Shown here: positions 36,453 through 48,391 of the stretch, in pieces
Layout: each line of letters begins with the position of its first letter
Numbering within the stretch: the first letter of the stretch is position 1
DNA from: Adiantum capillus-veneris
Lineage: Eukaryota; Streptophyta; Polypodiopsida; Polypodiales; Pteridaceae
Direction of reading: 5' to 3'
NCBI GenBank assembly: GCA_014529385.2
Contig: CM043946.1
Coordinates: 21,630,577 to 21,694,576 of the forward strand
Length of the DNA: 64,000 bases
Notes under the pieces: model-generated
Told to the model about the DNA's origin: nothing
Databases searched by the model: none
The model's input: only the letters and a program-made list of their open reading frames with translations
Position numbers and translations under genes: made by a program

Positions 36453-38821
36453 TGCTCGGGCTGCTTTGAAACGTATCGGCAATGATCAAGCAAACACAAA
36501 TATATATTTAAGAAAGAGAGAGAAAGGGGGAGGGGGTGCTTGTTGCATTAATACCTTCTTACAAATCTGTCATGACAAATCAAAGTGAGATTAGTACTTG
36601 TTCAACATAGCTTGCGTAAATTCACCACAACACATCACTAGAAAAGCCACCCCAATCACTGTCTTAAGGCCAGGGGAGTCCTCTCCACCCTGTCGCCCTC
36701 TTACAGTATGTGGGATTTATGGCTAGATTGATGACAACACCAGAGACAAGCTATCAAGAACTTGAAAAAAAACCAAGACACTTACGCATCATTGTTGTCC
36801 ATTACTTCACGTTGGAAAGGAGACAAAATATCCAAGATTAGTCCAAATCCACCCTCCTTGATTCAGCGAATGTTGGGCTTACACTAGTAGGAGAAATGAT
36901 AGATTTCCTACTCTCAATTGAATGATCACTCTCTCTCTTACAATGGCATAGATTTCCCTTGCTAATCCCCTATTACAACACATGCACATGCATAAGACAA
37001 TGAGCTTCCACTCAAGAGCTCCTTCTAGAGAGGTTGAGCTTGGCTTCTCAAGCTATAGCATAGTGCTCTTGCTTATGGCTTCCCCTTTTATGCTAGCTAC
37101 ACCCTCCTTTTATAGCAATTTTGAAGGCTAGGGTTACTCCTCTAACCATGGTTGAGTTAGATTTTCAGCAATTTATCTAATTTCTTTTGCTTGGAATTAT
37201 CAAGAAGTTGGTGGGGAAAGAGAGAGGAGAGAAATGGAGGTGATAGGACTTTTCATAGTGGGTTAGTGTTAGTAGAGTTAGTATTAATTTACAAATGGAA
37301 TTGAATATTTACAATGGGAGTATCCATGTAGGATACAAATAAGGAAGAAAAACTCTTAAGAGGTAAGAAAAGGTGGATTTCTTACAAGGTTGATGCTCCA
37401 AGTGTCTTGAGTAGGGCCAATTTTGACGCTTGTTGACGGTCCACTAGCTTTGACGGTACATTTTTTCTCCACTCTTGACCTTCCTTGAGAGACAAGGTAA
37501 TTGAAGCTGAGTAATCAACCACCATGATGCTATCTTTTAAGAGAAGAGGCTGAATTTTGTGGTTTTTTGATAGATATGGGTAATTTGGAGGAGGAAAAAT
37601 GAGACTAGGTGGTCAATTTTGGAATGGAATTGTGTGTGGGAGGTATGAGTTCACCATGGTTTCTCTTATTCTTCAAGGTTGAGGAGAAGGTGAGTAGTGT
37701 GCAGAGAGGAGTGGTGAGAGAGATGGGGATGATGAGTGGAGAAGTGTGTGTGAAAGAGGAAAATGATAAAGTGGAAGAGAGAGTGTGGCTGCATAGCATG
37801 GGAAAACTGGGGTCCACTAAAAAAATCATAGCTCACAGCTGGTAGCTCCAAAAATCATGAAAAAATTTGGGGTGATTATTCAGAGCGTGGGCTACATTTT
37901 CTCTTTTGACCACTGCTCCAAATTCGGAGTGGAGATAGGTGCCAAAATTCTCACCAAAAAGCCTGTTTTTTATGCCTGCAAAAGTCTTTTAGTGGTCCCC
38001 TCCTTTGTTGAATTTTTACAATGCATCCAAGAGTGAGCCCCTCCTTTGTCATATTATAATACAAAGCATTCAAGTTGCCCTTGACCCATGCATGGAGGAG
38101 GATTATTGGTGAAATAAGAAATATATACATGGTGGGACTAGTGTATGGACTATTCATGGACTTTAGCTCAATGAGCACATGGTGTTAGAATAATGAGTAA
38201 AAATAATAATAAAAATATGGAGGAGTTATGGATATGGAAAGATATTGGAATCATATGATATGGTCCCTCCTTGAATTATTTTGGGTGAAAGAGGAAAAGG
38301 TATGCAAGTAAATAATATAATAAAAGTAACCAATGAGTAGAAATCAATTTTTTTTTTTCACGAGGGTGAGGGTGAAAATGTGGGAGTGATTTGTATAAAG
38401 GAAAAATATGAGGTTAGAGTATGTACATATTGGCAAAAAAAATAAAAATAAAAAATATAATTATGGTGTAAGAGGATGAAAGAAGGTGTACATAAAACAC
38501 ATACCTAAGTAGAAATATTTAAATAAAATACCAAAATAATTGTTAAAAATCCCTATATTTAGGCCATATATACAATGAAATATTTACACACAAAGAGGCC
38601 ATAATATACTTTTATTTTTTTTATTTTTTTTATTTTTTTTGGCTCACCTAGCCCAGTGACTAGCTAGCTGAGGGTTTTTAAGAAGATATGGGAAAAGTCC
38701 CGTGACTCACGCACGCCTATTGTACAGTGAAATGGTAGGGATAGCCACAGTGTTTGGGTGATTTTGGTAGGGTGAGGTAACTCACTGTGGCAATTACAAA
38801 GAGCCGAAAAAACGGCTATCA
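36148..38821 (-). repeat. 5' LTR (2674 bp)
   Basis: Right copy, almost identical to 26506-29176. Differences seen: (GA)20 at 36410-36449 against (GA)23; one C fewer near 37083; an extra T-rich unit near 38620; and about five base changes. It would drive transcription of the element toward lower coordinates. Confidence 0.95.
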
Positions 38822-39163
38822 ATATGTTGAAATCATGTGTGTCAGAAAGACAGTCTGACTGGAAAAGTATTTGTCTCTTGTCAAGTGTGTGTATAATAAT
38901 ATTTTACATTTATCTACGGGAAAGGAACTCTTTGATATTATTAATGGTAAACCTTTGCTTCCACTTATCCTTTTAACAAAGGATAAGATATTTGTAGTGG
39001 ATGAATATGTCTATGATATGGACACTGCCTATTGGCACTATGAGAAAAATATTACACTCTCAGGAAAAACATAAGAAAATTGTAGTCAAACACAAAAGGA
39101 AATTGGACTTAGCAATTGGTCAGTAGATGTTACTCAAGTTTGAGAAGGCAAAACTATAGAAGC
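38822..39163 (+). pseudogene. INT: Chromovirus-type integrase fragment 2 of 3
   Basis: Continues the integrase from 26505: YNNILHLSTGKELFDI and GKPLLPLILLTKDKIF correspond to the YNNSVHSSTGKSPFE region after the catalytic Glu. Matching sequence lies at 50640-50990 and 57060-57380. It is interrupted at 39163 by the copia element and resumes at 42900. Confidence 0.8.
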
Positions 39164-39353
39164 TATTGGGGTATAGGCGCATGTGCCTTGCCCGACCGCC
39201 CAGAGTCTGGGCGCCCACTGACTTGTATACCTTATACATAGCATAAGTGTATAGGGGGTTGCTCACTCTTTGAGTCTCCCCACCCATATCTGTGTGTCGT
39301 GTGTCTCCTTCTCTCTCTCACTCTCCGTCTATGGTGCTCTCCGATCCCCTTCA
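39164..39353 (+). repeat. 5' LTR of deleted copia (190 bp)
   Basis: Starts TATTGGGG, a changed TG, and ends CCCCTTCA. The partner is at 42710-42899. Confidence 0.92.
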
Positions 39354-39355
39354 AT

Positions 39356-39373
39356 TGGTATTAGAGCGACAGG
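39356..39373 (+). promoter_or_regulatory. Primer binding site
   Basis: TGGTATTAGAGC two bases after the LTR: the initiator tRNA-Met PBS with one C to T change. Confidence 0.85.
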
Positions 39374-40776
39374 TGTGAGAGCGTAGATGGACGGCTTCGC
39401 AATGAACTCGTCGGCTATGGCGGAGAGGTCACAAATCTGAGCAAAGAAATAGAGGAGGCTTGTGGACAGCCATACAGAGGCTTGCAAGAGAGCTCTCACG
39501 AGCTTCCTAGTGCTCACAGATCAGTCCACAGTTCCTCTACAGATCATCCCACTATGTACAGCATTTTCCCTCTTCTCGGCAAGCTTTGCAACGGCTACAT
39601 CGGCGACAGATTGGAGCTTGGAGCTTCCATAGACATGGAAGCATTGTGAGATTGATGCATTCAGCTCACGCATCGAGGTGGGAAGTGAGTTTGAGCCTTT
39701 TTATGACCTCAAAGAAGCACAGAAGAAAGTCGTTCAATTTTTTGCAGTTTGACGGCAACCTATTGTTTTGCTCATAACTTGAGCTACAAAGCTCCGATTC
39801 CAAAACTTTTTGGTTCAAAACGGAGCTGACTTCAAACTCTACGACTTTGTAGAAGGAATTGTTTTCTGATTTGGAGTGCAGGTGAGTCTGAAATAAAAAA
39901 CACAGAGACTTTTTTTTAGGACAGTTTTGGGCTCTGTTGTTTTCTTTGCTGCAGACAGCCTACCCGTGCACACTGCAGGTAGCAGGCACATCTGAGGTGT
40001 TCCAAGATAGGGTTTGACTCCCAGGTATAGGTTGAGTCTAGTACTCCCACAGGTGTTGCCAGTTGCAGTTGAGTGGTTCTTCTACAGTGTTGTGGCTTGC
40101 ATACATGGTCTTTGAGCGGGTAATGCTCTATGTATGCTTATGTGGTGAGCAGTAGATCTTGTGAGCAAGTGCAGAGGTTGGTTGTGGATGACATGTATGG
40201 TCACCTGTGGTACCCTTTGTGAGCATTTGCTGGACACAGGTTTGCAGAGCTTATGCATGTATATTGAGTGTAGTTTGATGCGCATTGATTGCTCATTGTA
40301 TTGAGCTTGCAGGACAATGGTTATTTTGTGTTGATAGCCATTGTGCGTCGAAACTCTGGCGAAATTTTTCCAGGAGTTTTATGCGCATTATTTATGCGAT
40401 CTAGGTAGAGATTGCGGGTTGCACTCAGCATTTGCGTGCAGTGTTCTCTGCAGGTGGGAGATTTGTGCGTGTGTATGCATCGATACCGCATAGTGTGGGC
40501 TTGGTGATTAGCTCATGGTTTGACAGGCGTACAGTTATCTTGGCACACTCACAGGAGTGAATATTGTGATGTATGCTTGTGTGGCTACGAGCTAGGTAGC
40601 CGGATTCGAGTCATATTGACTTGTGATTTTGTGCAAGGTTTTGCACGGTTATTGGTGCAATTTTGCATCAGGTTTTGAGCCATATTTGCATACTTTTGTT
40701 GATGCGATTCGAGTCAGTTTAGGGCTGATTTGGTTGACATTTGCTACTCATTGTTGGTTGCTCTTTTGTGAGCATT
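39374..40776 (+). other. Long leader of the deleted copia
   Basis: About 1.4 kb without a convincing ORF. Many repeats of the tetramer TGTG/TGCA class and GAGC strings, but no clear tandem unit. Long for a copia leader. Confidence 0.5.
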
Positions 40777-41997
40777 ATGGCTGATTTTTCATTTGACTTC
40801 CAACATTATGGTCTGACACAATTTGATGGTGCAGTTTTTGTTGCTTGGAAGGAGGATATGCTTGTTGCATTGGCGGATTTGGGGCAGGATAAACCCTTGC
40901 GTGGTTTATCGGCGAAGCCCAAGTCTATGCGTGATGATGATTGGCAAGATCTTGATGAGTTAGCCATGTTTACGATTCATTTGCATCTGGTTGAGTCTGT
41001 TTACTAGCAGATTTAGAGGGAGACTACAACTCATGCTTTATGGCAGAAATTACATGCTATGTACATGACATCCATGTCTATAGGGGAGACTAGTCCCACT
41101 TCTATGTCCATGGGAGAGATTGGTCCCACACGCAAGTCTCGACGGCATAGAGACTTGACATGTTGGCATTGTGGACATAGAGGGCACATTAGGCGTCGAT
41201 GTTTCAGGTGTTTGAGACAACGGAGGCGAAAGATGCGTGATGCATATTTGGGCATGACAGATGCTAGTGAGATCAGTATGGTGGTTACTGAGTATGCTTG
41301 TGACAGCGATGTCACATTTACATCTAGCTTGTCTTTAGATGATCTTATGTCTACGGATTGCATATCGGATTGCACATTGCCTTCACATTGGTTACTAGAT
41401 TCATATGCTACTTTCCATGTCACGTCGCATCGTGAGTGGTTTAGCACGTTTTCTAGTGGGAGACTTGGTTGTGTGCACATGGCTGATGGTGTTGTGTATG
41501 ACATTGAGGGTGCAGGAGACGTATGTTTGTCCTTGCCCATTGGTATGAGATCTACCCTGCGTCATGTGCGTTTTGTGCCAGATCTGAGACGGGATTTGAT
41601 CTCAGTTAGACAGTTACAGGATAGTGGATGTCGAGTATCGCTGCTTGAGCGATCTTTTGTGTTGCATTTGGGTTCGCTAGTGATTGCGAGAGGTGCTAGA
41701 GTTGGCACATGGTATCCAGTGCATGTAGTACTGGTGCGAGATGGTCGAGTCTCAATCTTATTACAGCCATACAGAGAGCGAGAGACCAGGACAGTCTCTT
41801 TTGCTCATGCGTTGCAGGGTGCTTTACATGGAGTGCAGAGTAGTGAGCTCGTTGTGCACACAATTGGGACACGACTTGAGCAGTCACACAGAGAAGTGAC
41901 AGAGTCAGACATGCACGCTTTGCTAGTGACTGAGCAAAGCAGAGAGTCAGTTGTGCGAGATACTTCTATGCAGGATAGACAGGTAGAGCGGTCTTGA
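40777..41997 (+). pseudogene. gag-pro: Copia gag-protease pseudogene
   Basis: From MADFSFDFQHYGLTQF one frame runs on with stops at 41005-41007 and a few codons later. Copia gag start: FDGAVFVAWKEDM, then LWQKLHAMYMTSM. The middle of gag is missing. Zinc knuckle CWHCGHRGHIRRRC is intact (about 41161-41202). Protease follows: WLLDSYATFHVTSH, where the family has DSGAT, so the active-site Gly is Tyr. The pre-integrase region (LRHVRFVPDLRRDLISVRQL) is readable. Gag packages RNA; the protease would be inactive. It ends at TGA 41995-41997, after which the same frame continues. Confidence 0.85.
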
Positions 41998-42024
41998 TCT
42001 AGTGAGTCACAACAGGAGGACGTT

Positions 42025-42516
42025 GTGCAAGAGTCTATGCATACGGAGTTAGAGCATGAGAGCTCTAGTGATTCACAGCAGATTGAGTGGTCATGTTTGC
42101 AGTGGATGATTGCAGAGGAGGCCGAGATGTCAATTATTATGCAGTCATTCCTTTCTATGCTCGACAGTGAGCATGGGGATATAGTTGTGCAGGATATGTC
42201 TTCCAGCAGACACCTAGAGCAGCTGGTTTGCTCTGAGGTTACACGACAGGTTGATGCGTCTTTTGCGGACAGTCAGGAGATGCATGTGGCTGACACACCT
42301 TGTCAGTCAAAGATGCCTATTGCCAGGGATATATATGTTGATGCATGCTCCGTAGAGCTAGCAGGGCCCGCTAGCATTGCATCGGCATTCGATGGTCTCA
42401 TGTATAAGATGTTGATCTTGAGACCGGATATCGCAGCTGCAGTGGGAGCATTTGCAATTGGGGTTGTCAGTCGTTTGTTGACTGATGATGGCATAGTGCA
42501 CGAGGGAGATATGTAG
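42025..42516 (+). pseudogene. Relic of copia RT C-terminal end after deletion
   Basis: Same frame as gag-protease. Its last part, DGLMYKMLILRPDIAAAVG then VVSRLL, matches the copia motif GSLMYL..TRPDIA.AVGVVSRF that lies between RT and RNase H. Integrase and most RT are gone. The first part is polar and unassigned. It probably arose by a deletion joining the protease region to the RT end. Confidence 0.7.
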
Positions 42517-42698
42517 GTATTGCATACATACTTGTAGTACGTGTGCGGTATGTCTGGCGGTGTTTGGACTTACACGGGAGCAGGACAGCCGGATGCACAT
42601 GATCACAGCCAGCCAATGGCCATCGGTTGAGAGCAATTTTTTCTCGCCTTCTGTAGTCTTTAGACTAGGTTCTCTTGCTTAAAGGCACAGTCGCCTTT

Positions 42699-42709
42699 AA
42701 GTGGGAGGT
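42699..42709 (+). promoter_or_regulatory. Polypurine tract
   Basis: AAGTGGGAGGT abuts the TGTTGGG start of the 3' LTR. Confidence 0.75.
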
Positions 42710-42899
42710 TGTTGGGTTATAGGCGCATGTGCCTTGCCCGACCGCCCAGAGTTTGGGCGTCCACTGACTTGTATACCTTATACATAGCATAAGTGTATAG
42801 GGGGATGCTCACTCTTTGAGTCTCCCCACCCATATCTGTGTGTCGTGTGTCTCCTTCTCTCTCTCAGTCTCCGTCTATGGTGCTCTCCGATCCCCTTCA
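42710..42899 (+). repeat. 3' LTR of deleted copia (190 bp)
   Basis: TGTTGGGT to CCCCTTCA, same length as the left LTR. Confidence 0.92.
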
Positions 42900-43233
42900 G
42901 AAGCAAGTGACTCATAAGGGGAAAGTGGAAAAATTTCCAATCGTTATTATGAGTCATTTAATTGACCAAGTGAATGATGTGACGTTCCAATTAGAACTAC
43001 CACCTAATTGGAGGATCCATAATGTTTTTCATGTTAGTTTACTCCGGTCATATATGGGACTATCTCCAAGTTAGCCCATTGTTGAGGAAGAACCTTATGG
43101 GGTTGAGAAAATAGAGAAAATCCTCCAACTGGGGTAGATGATTCATCATCAAGAGCGGCCACTAAAATCCAAAAAAGTATACGATGTATCTGGTAAAATT
43201 TAAGAATTATTTTACTTTGGACGCTCAATTGAT
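42900..43233 (+). pseudogene. INT: Chromovirus-type integrase fragment 3 of 3, C-terminal domain
   Basis: [35 protein letters not shown] then FHVSLLRSY, then EEEPYGVEKIEKILQ is the gypsy integrase C-terminus. It is followed by a chromodomain-like tail (RPLKSKKVY, KELFYFG-type). Two other copies at about 51000-51400 and 57400-57800 show the same part. The reading stops at about 43233, where the CACTA-like insertion begins, and resumes near 48801. Confidence 0.8.
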
Positions 43234-45913
43234 CATTGTTAGGAAAAATATGAACCCTCTAGGGGTCTTTTGGGATTAAGGTTAATTAGAGGCCAACCAA
43301 TAATAAGAGGGTGGTGGACACAGTCGATACCCTCAAAAATGTACGAGGACAAGGTAGCCTTACACCTCTTAATGGCCTCTTACCTAGTGAGAAGGTAAGG
43401 GAGGTGGCTAGGGAAAAGGGGGAAGGGGGGGGGGGGGGGGACCACTTTGACCTCTTTTCCCTCACTTTTTGGTCCGGATTTAAAAATAAACTAAAAATTT
43501 CAAATTTTCAAAAAAAATCAAATTTCATGTTTTCCCTCCTTAAAAGGTCCCCAAACCTATTTCATGGTCCCAAAAGCATTTTTTACCTCCAAAAGTCAAA
43601 AACGTGCTCTAAAAAATAAAAAATTTGATTATTTTTCAAAAAAAATTCAAAACATCATTTTCCACCCTCCAAAGTCTTTCCAAACCTATTCTATAGCTAA
43701 AAAGTGATTTTCTATCTCTACAAACCCTTTTCCAAGCTCTCCATTGCTGCAATAACCACATGCACCCCTATAGTCGAGCATTATCTCTCTGCTAGCTTTC
43801 TCCCAACTCCAGTGTAGCACCAAGCAAGCCCCTCCCCCATCTCTTCCCCTTGCCCACCACATAGTTTCACACCAAGCTAGCTCATCTCCTTTCTCTCGCC
43901 TCCATTACAGCATGAAACAAGATTCATCAAACTACATGGAAACCTCTACTCCCGAAGGTGGAAAAAGTATGAGCTCACATGACTTGCATACCACAACAAC
44001 AAGAGGTGTGAATAGTGAGTGGGCATTGCAAGAGTTCATCTCCAACATATAGATAGAATGGTAAGAAAACTACCCTTGTAGCTTGCATTCAAAGCTTAAC
44101 ATCATCTCCATCTTTAAGTTTATCATGCTAGAGAGTATTAACCTCTTTATGGCTTTCAATGTTTAGGCTTCACACCTCATAACACTGGGTGGTGCTATTT
44201 TGTTGATGTCTTTGGTGCGCCATCTATAGTTGTGTAGCATGTCATTGAGCCTCACAATGCAAGCAACTTGTGTTACCTATGGAGAGTCATCAAAGATTTT
44301 TCTTCTAATTTATTCTTTGTATAGTTTTCATTAGATTACTAGAATGATATCATTTTGTACTTTATAACGTCATGCTCACATAATGTGTTGTTTACTTACA
44401 GAGTCAACTTGTTTTGAGAGGACATGAGCAAGCAACCATGTGTAGAGATGGAAATCATTCTATTTTTGGTCCATGAGGAACCTTTCACTACCATGTTAAA
44501 AGATTTTGATAAGAATAGTAGGGATTTTGTAGAATCTTGAACCAATAGGTACTCTCTAGGATCTCTTAGAAAAGCCATCCATAAAAAACTACTATCTTCC
44601 CTAGAGTCATAAACACACAAATACTCAAGTTATATGAATCTCTAGATGAGGAAGACAAATACTTGTAAGAGAAGTCTAACAACAACAACATTGTCTCCGT
44701 TTGTAATTATTTTCAGTTGGTTAGATTACCCTATAACTACAATATAAATATGTTTTTGTTTTAAATGGTGTCGCATTGAGTGAGAGTATTTAATTTAGAT
44801 TACTGGAGTTTCATACAGATTTGAGAAATATTGTTGACCTTTATGGATATTTTGATTTGTCTGTAAGATGTTTCAAGTCTCAAGTCCTAATCATTCCACC
44901 ATAAAGAAATTCAAGCAGTATTTTGATTTCAGCTTAATCATTAATAGTTATTCTTATTAAAGTGGATCATAACCTTTGTCAAGGTGTCCTCATTTGGGGA
45001 TGCTGAATATAAATCATTAGCAACATTTCACAAGTTGAGAAAGCTAAATTCTTGCTTTCCAACATGTTATTTTTTCCATACTATGCCTATGCCAAGCTTG
45101 ACTTAGAGAAATGACAACTTGAGATGGAGGTGTCGACGTATAGGGGTGAGTTATTATTGATTCGTGTTTCAACATACATATATTATAAAGTTTTCGAGTT
45201 TCCACCTTTTTGAGTAGTGTCGACAAGTTTTTGGTATCAAATTTTCTTAAATATCCCTATTCATTAGCTGTTAGTAGCTATTTCTTTGGTATTGCTAAAG
45301 ATAATACCAATAGCTATCACCTTGTGAATTTAACTGTTAAATTAAAAATTTGATTTTTACTATGTAGCTCATTTGGATAGAGAAAGTGTAAACATGAATT
45401 ATAAATTCATGCATTGTTAACATAGAAGATATGTACCACTCGAGCCTATGTAAATTGTTAATCAAGAAACCTTTGGTTGGATACTATAACAATAGGGGTC
45501 ACATTTGGTTTCAAATACCAAAGAAATGGCTTAACCAAAGCATTCCCAAGAACACGATGTGGACACAAGGAGGTAAAAATTGACTCCTTGTTTGGTTGAT
45601 TTCTAGTGCTGAATGTTTAGTGCACAGGATTTGTGAGGCCTTTGACCTTGGGAGAACTAAAGTATACATGTAACATAGCACATGTGTTCAACAGAAGGGT
45701 ATATTCTTGTAAAGTTACAAAAACATGTGTAGATAAGGCCTATAAGGAGTACTTTTAATCCATTCTGGTGAACGCACATGGTATAGGAAAATTTTACATA
45801 GTGAATGCTCCGGACCTTTGAAATAGAGCAAAAAGGGGGGGGGGGGGGAGAGGGAGGTTTTTCTTAGTACATTAAACACTACACCTCTATCTCATGGCCA
45901 TGCATGCAAAAAA

Positions 45914-46070
45914 GCCCCTATTTGTCATTTTAAAGCACTAGGGACCCTCAACAAGAGGGGCCACAAGGGTGTGCAAAATGGCCAAAGAGGGTCTCTGTTT
46001 GGCCATTTTGCGCGCCCTTGTGGCCCCTCTTGTTGAGGGTCCCTAGGGCTTTAAAATGACAAATAGGGGC
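45914..46070. repeat. 70-bp inverted repeat (hairpin) with 17-base loop
   Basis: Left arm 45914-45983 and right arm 46001-46070 pair along 70 bases with about three mismatches. Arm ends: GCCCCTATTTG outside and AAAATGGCC at the loop. A transcript would fold into one long, nearly perfect stem. It could be a foldback element or a small-RNA precursor. Confidence 0.92.
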
Positions 46071-46207
46071 ATATTTTAGTTGTTTGCCCATGCCTTTACC
46101 AAGACATTCCCAAGAACAAGCTAGGGGTGGACACAAGGAAGTAAAAAATGGCTCCTTGTTTGATTGATTTCTAGGGGGATTTGTAAGGCCTTTGAACACA
46201 TAGCAAA

Positions 46208-46210
<3 letters not shown>

Positions 46211-46241
<31 letters not shown>
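46211..46241. repeat. Run of 31 G
   Basis: Uninterrupted guanines; shorter runs of 16 (43425-43440) and 14 (45835-45848) lie in the same transposon. Run length may be affected by sequencing. Confidence 0.8.
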
Positions 46242-46242
<1 letters not shown>

Positions 46243-48261
46243 AGCTCTTGCTCTCTATACATCTAACATTACATCTTTATATCATCCTCATACACAATAA
46301 TTTTGCAATTTTTTTCATTGTAAAGGCCCCCAGGGCCCTCAGCAAAGCTTCTAGCTTCCAATCGGCTTCAAATCTGTCTGTGTCTCACATGAATTTGTTC
46401 ACCTCGTCGTGCTCTTCAACCATTGTGTGATGCAAAAAAATCATACCTTGCTCAAGTTCTCCAAAAATCAACGTGCAAGTTGGCAATTTCTTTAAAAATG
46501 ATGTAAAACAGACATTTCTTACTTTTTCCTTAATCTACAAGCTCCGACGAGCAGTAAAACCATGAATATCTAAAAATACTCAAAGAACCAATGTTTTTCA
46601 TTGTGTTAAGGACTATATTTCCTACATACAAAACTTTCGCAAAATCTCACCTATCACCTTCAAAAGTGGCTTCCAAGGAGTGCTCTCGGTCAAAATTTGA
46701 AACTGAAGGAAAACAATCAGAATAAACTCATAGACTGTTTACAAACTTTAAAATAACCAAAATTTGCTTCAAAAAAAAGTTATTGCTACAAATTTGAAAA
46801 TAGGCCCCCCTTGGACTTCCCACAACGATAGAAATCAAAGGGTTCAAGGAGAGGTATGGTGTCACAAGTGCATAGTAGGAATCTCATCAAGGTTTATTCC
46901 GTCAAGATCTCTTGTACTTTATCATGTCTTCTCATGTACAATCTTATTAAACAAAAATAAATTCATACTTTAAATGACTACAAATCTTATTTAACTTATC
47001 AAACAATCTAAAATATGGTAGACCTAGAGTGCTCTTACACATCAACAAACAAAAAAGTCCAAATTTCTTCTCATTAACTTTGATAAACATACATTCATGA
47101 ACAACTTCCAAGGGGTAGAGCAGTCATAGTTCTTACATCCATTCCATGACATGGTATGCTCATGGGGTGACATATCACATAAAAATATCTTTGGTGGGGG
47201 TGCTCTCATGTTAGGAAAGGGTGTGTTGCTGATGAAAAGTTGTTGTATTGTCTTACTACGGATCTCTCCATGTTAGCCTAATGATTTTTGGTGTAGTGGG
47301 AGCCACATTGATTGAGGAGAGCTTTGTGCCACCATAAAAGCTTCATGTTATGCTAGTTTCTTGAGCCATTCTTGCAAGCAACGCCACTCAACTAGCATAG
47401 TAAGAGGTCACCTCGTATCATGACGTGTTAGAGACATGTTCTTCAAACAAAAACATGTATGAGTTTAACATTTGCAAGTTGTATAATAAAGATACTTGTT
47501 AAGTATATGCTGTACAAATTTGCAAGTATTTTCATCCAATTGGGAATAAACAATCCTAAAATATACATTAGTATGAGATTAGCCACCTCTAATAAGCATG
47601 GATTTGAAGCACCTCCTTGCAAAATGTAACAAACAAGGTTAATTTAGAGGAAAAGTGGTGACACTTGACCTCTCTAACCTATAGCCTTTCACTATTTGTG
47701 TACAAAAGCAACTTTTGTGCCAAGCACTACAAAACAAGTAGAGGCAACCCTTTAGACTTCAAAGTCTATGATAAGAAGAACACAAACAAAAGTAAGAAGT
47801 ATATTGTTACCTTGCACCAAGGGGTGTTTCTTTCAAATATGTGATGGTATTGGCAAGCTTCATAATGTACACATCCTTTTCGTGCAATTGTTGCGGGAGA
47901 GTTTCAACCTCCCTCTTTGAAGAGACAATACTTTCTTGTAATGCCACTATTTTGAGTTGAAGAGCTTAACATTCGTACATCGACGACTGCAAAGAAGCAC
48001 CTGCACCCATACACAACCAGTTGCAATAGCCTAACAAGCCTACTTCTCCGCTCCCAAGATATTTAAGAGCCATCAATATTCGTCTCACCGCCGCGACGAT
48101 ACGATGTTCTTGGGATGACCTCTACTCACCCTCACGTGCGGCCTTTGGTGCAAACACCGCAGAAAAGCAAATATGTACGCTTTTGTTGTGCAGAGTACAT
48201 GGTGGTGGAGGCATACGATTTGTGATGTCCGTGAGTACCATGGCGGTTGTTGCGTGAGGAA

Positions 48262-48391
48262 GCAAAGGATGAAAAGAGAGAAGGGGGAGGGAGAGGGAGG
48301 AATATGGGAGGAGAGAAGGGGACAGGGGGGAGAGGGAGAGAGAGGGGAGGAGGAAGAGAGGAGGGAGGAGGAGAAGAGAACAAAGGTTTTT
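48262..48391. repeat. Purine-rich GA/GGA tract
   Basis: About 130 bases almost purely G and A on the + strand. Long open frames over it are compositional. Confidence 0.9.

Larger units (their letters stand above)
26506..38821 (-). mobile_element. Recent, nearly intact Tat-like Ty3/gypsy LTR retrotransposon (12.3 kb)
   Basis: Two LTRs of 2671 and 2674 bp flank a PBS, four small leader ORFs, an open 1759-codon gag-pol and a polypurine tract, all in the expected minus-strand order. The LTRs differ by eye at about five substitutions plus indels in simple repeats, so insertion is very recent. The target is an older integrase copy: left flank ...TTAGATAT and right flank ATATGTTG... share ATAT. That gives a 4-bp exact duplication; a 5-bp reading, GATAT against ATATG, is imperfect. 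The dual RNase H places it in the Tat group. All enzyme active sites I can check in protease, RT, archaeal-type RNase H and integrase are present. Confidence 0.93.
39164..42899 (+). mobile_element. Internally deleted Ty1/copia element (3.7 kb) with perfect target duplication
   Basis: Two 190-bp LTRs with about six differences flank a PBS, a broken gag-protease frame, a relic of the RT end and a polypurine tract. GAAGC precedes the left LTR (39159-39163) and follows the right LTR (42900-42904), a perfect 5-bp target duplication. Most of gag, and integrase plus nearly all RT and RNase H, are missing, so it is non-autonomous. It sits inside the gypsy integrase, whose reading continues across the insertion. 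Confidence 0.92.
45535..46290. repeat. Two related segments flanking a large hairpin
   Basis: 45535-45900 and 46085-46290 share CATTCCCAAGAACA, GGACACAAGG, TTGTTTG(G/A)TTGATTTCTAG, a G-run and a TACATTAAACA or TACATCTAACA string. They are direct repeats with the inverted repeat between them. Unit boundaries are not defined. Confidence 0.7.

Noticed and set aside
42201-42516. Novel accessory gene in the deleted copia.
   Set aside because: Its end matches the copia RT C-terminal motif (RPDIA..VG..VVSR), so it is a deletion relic.
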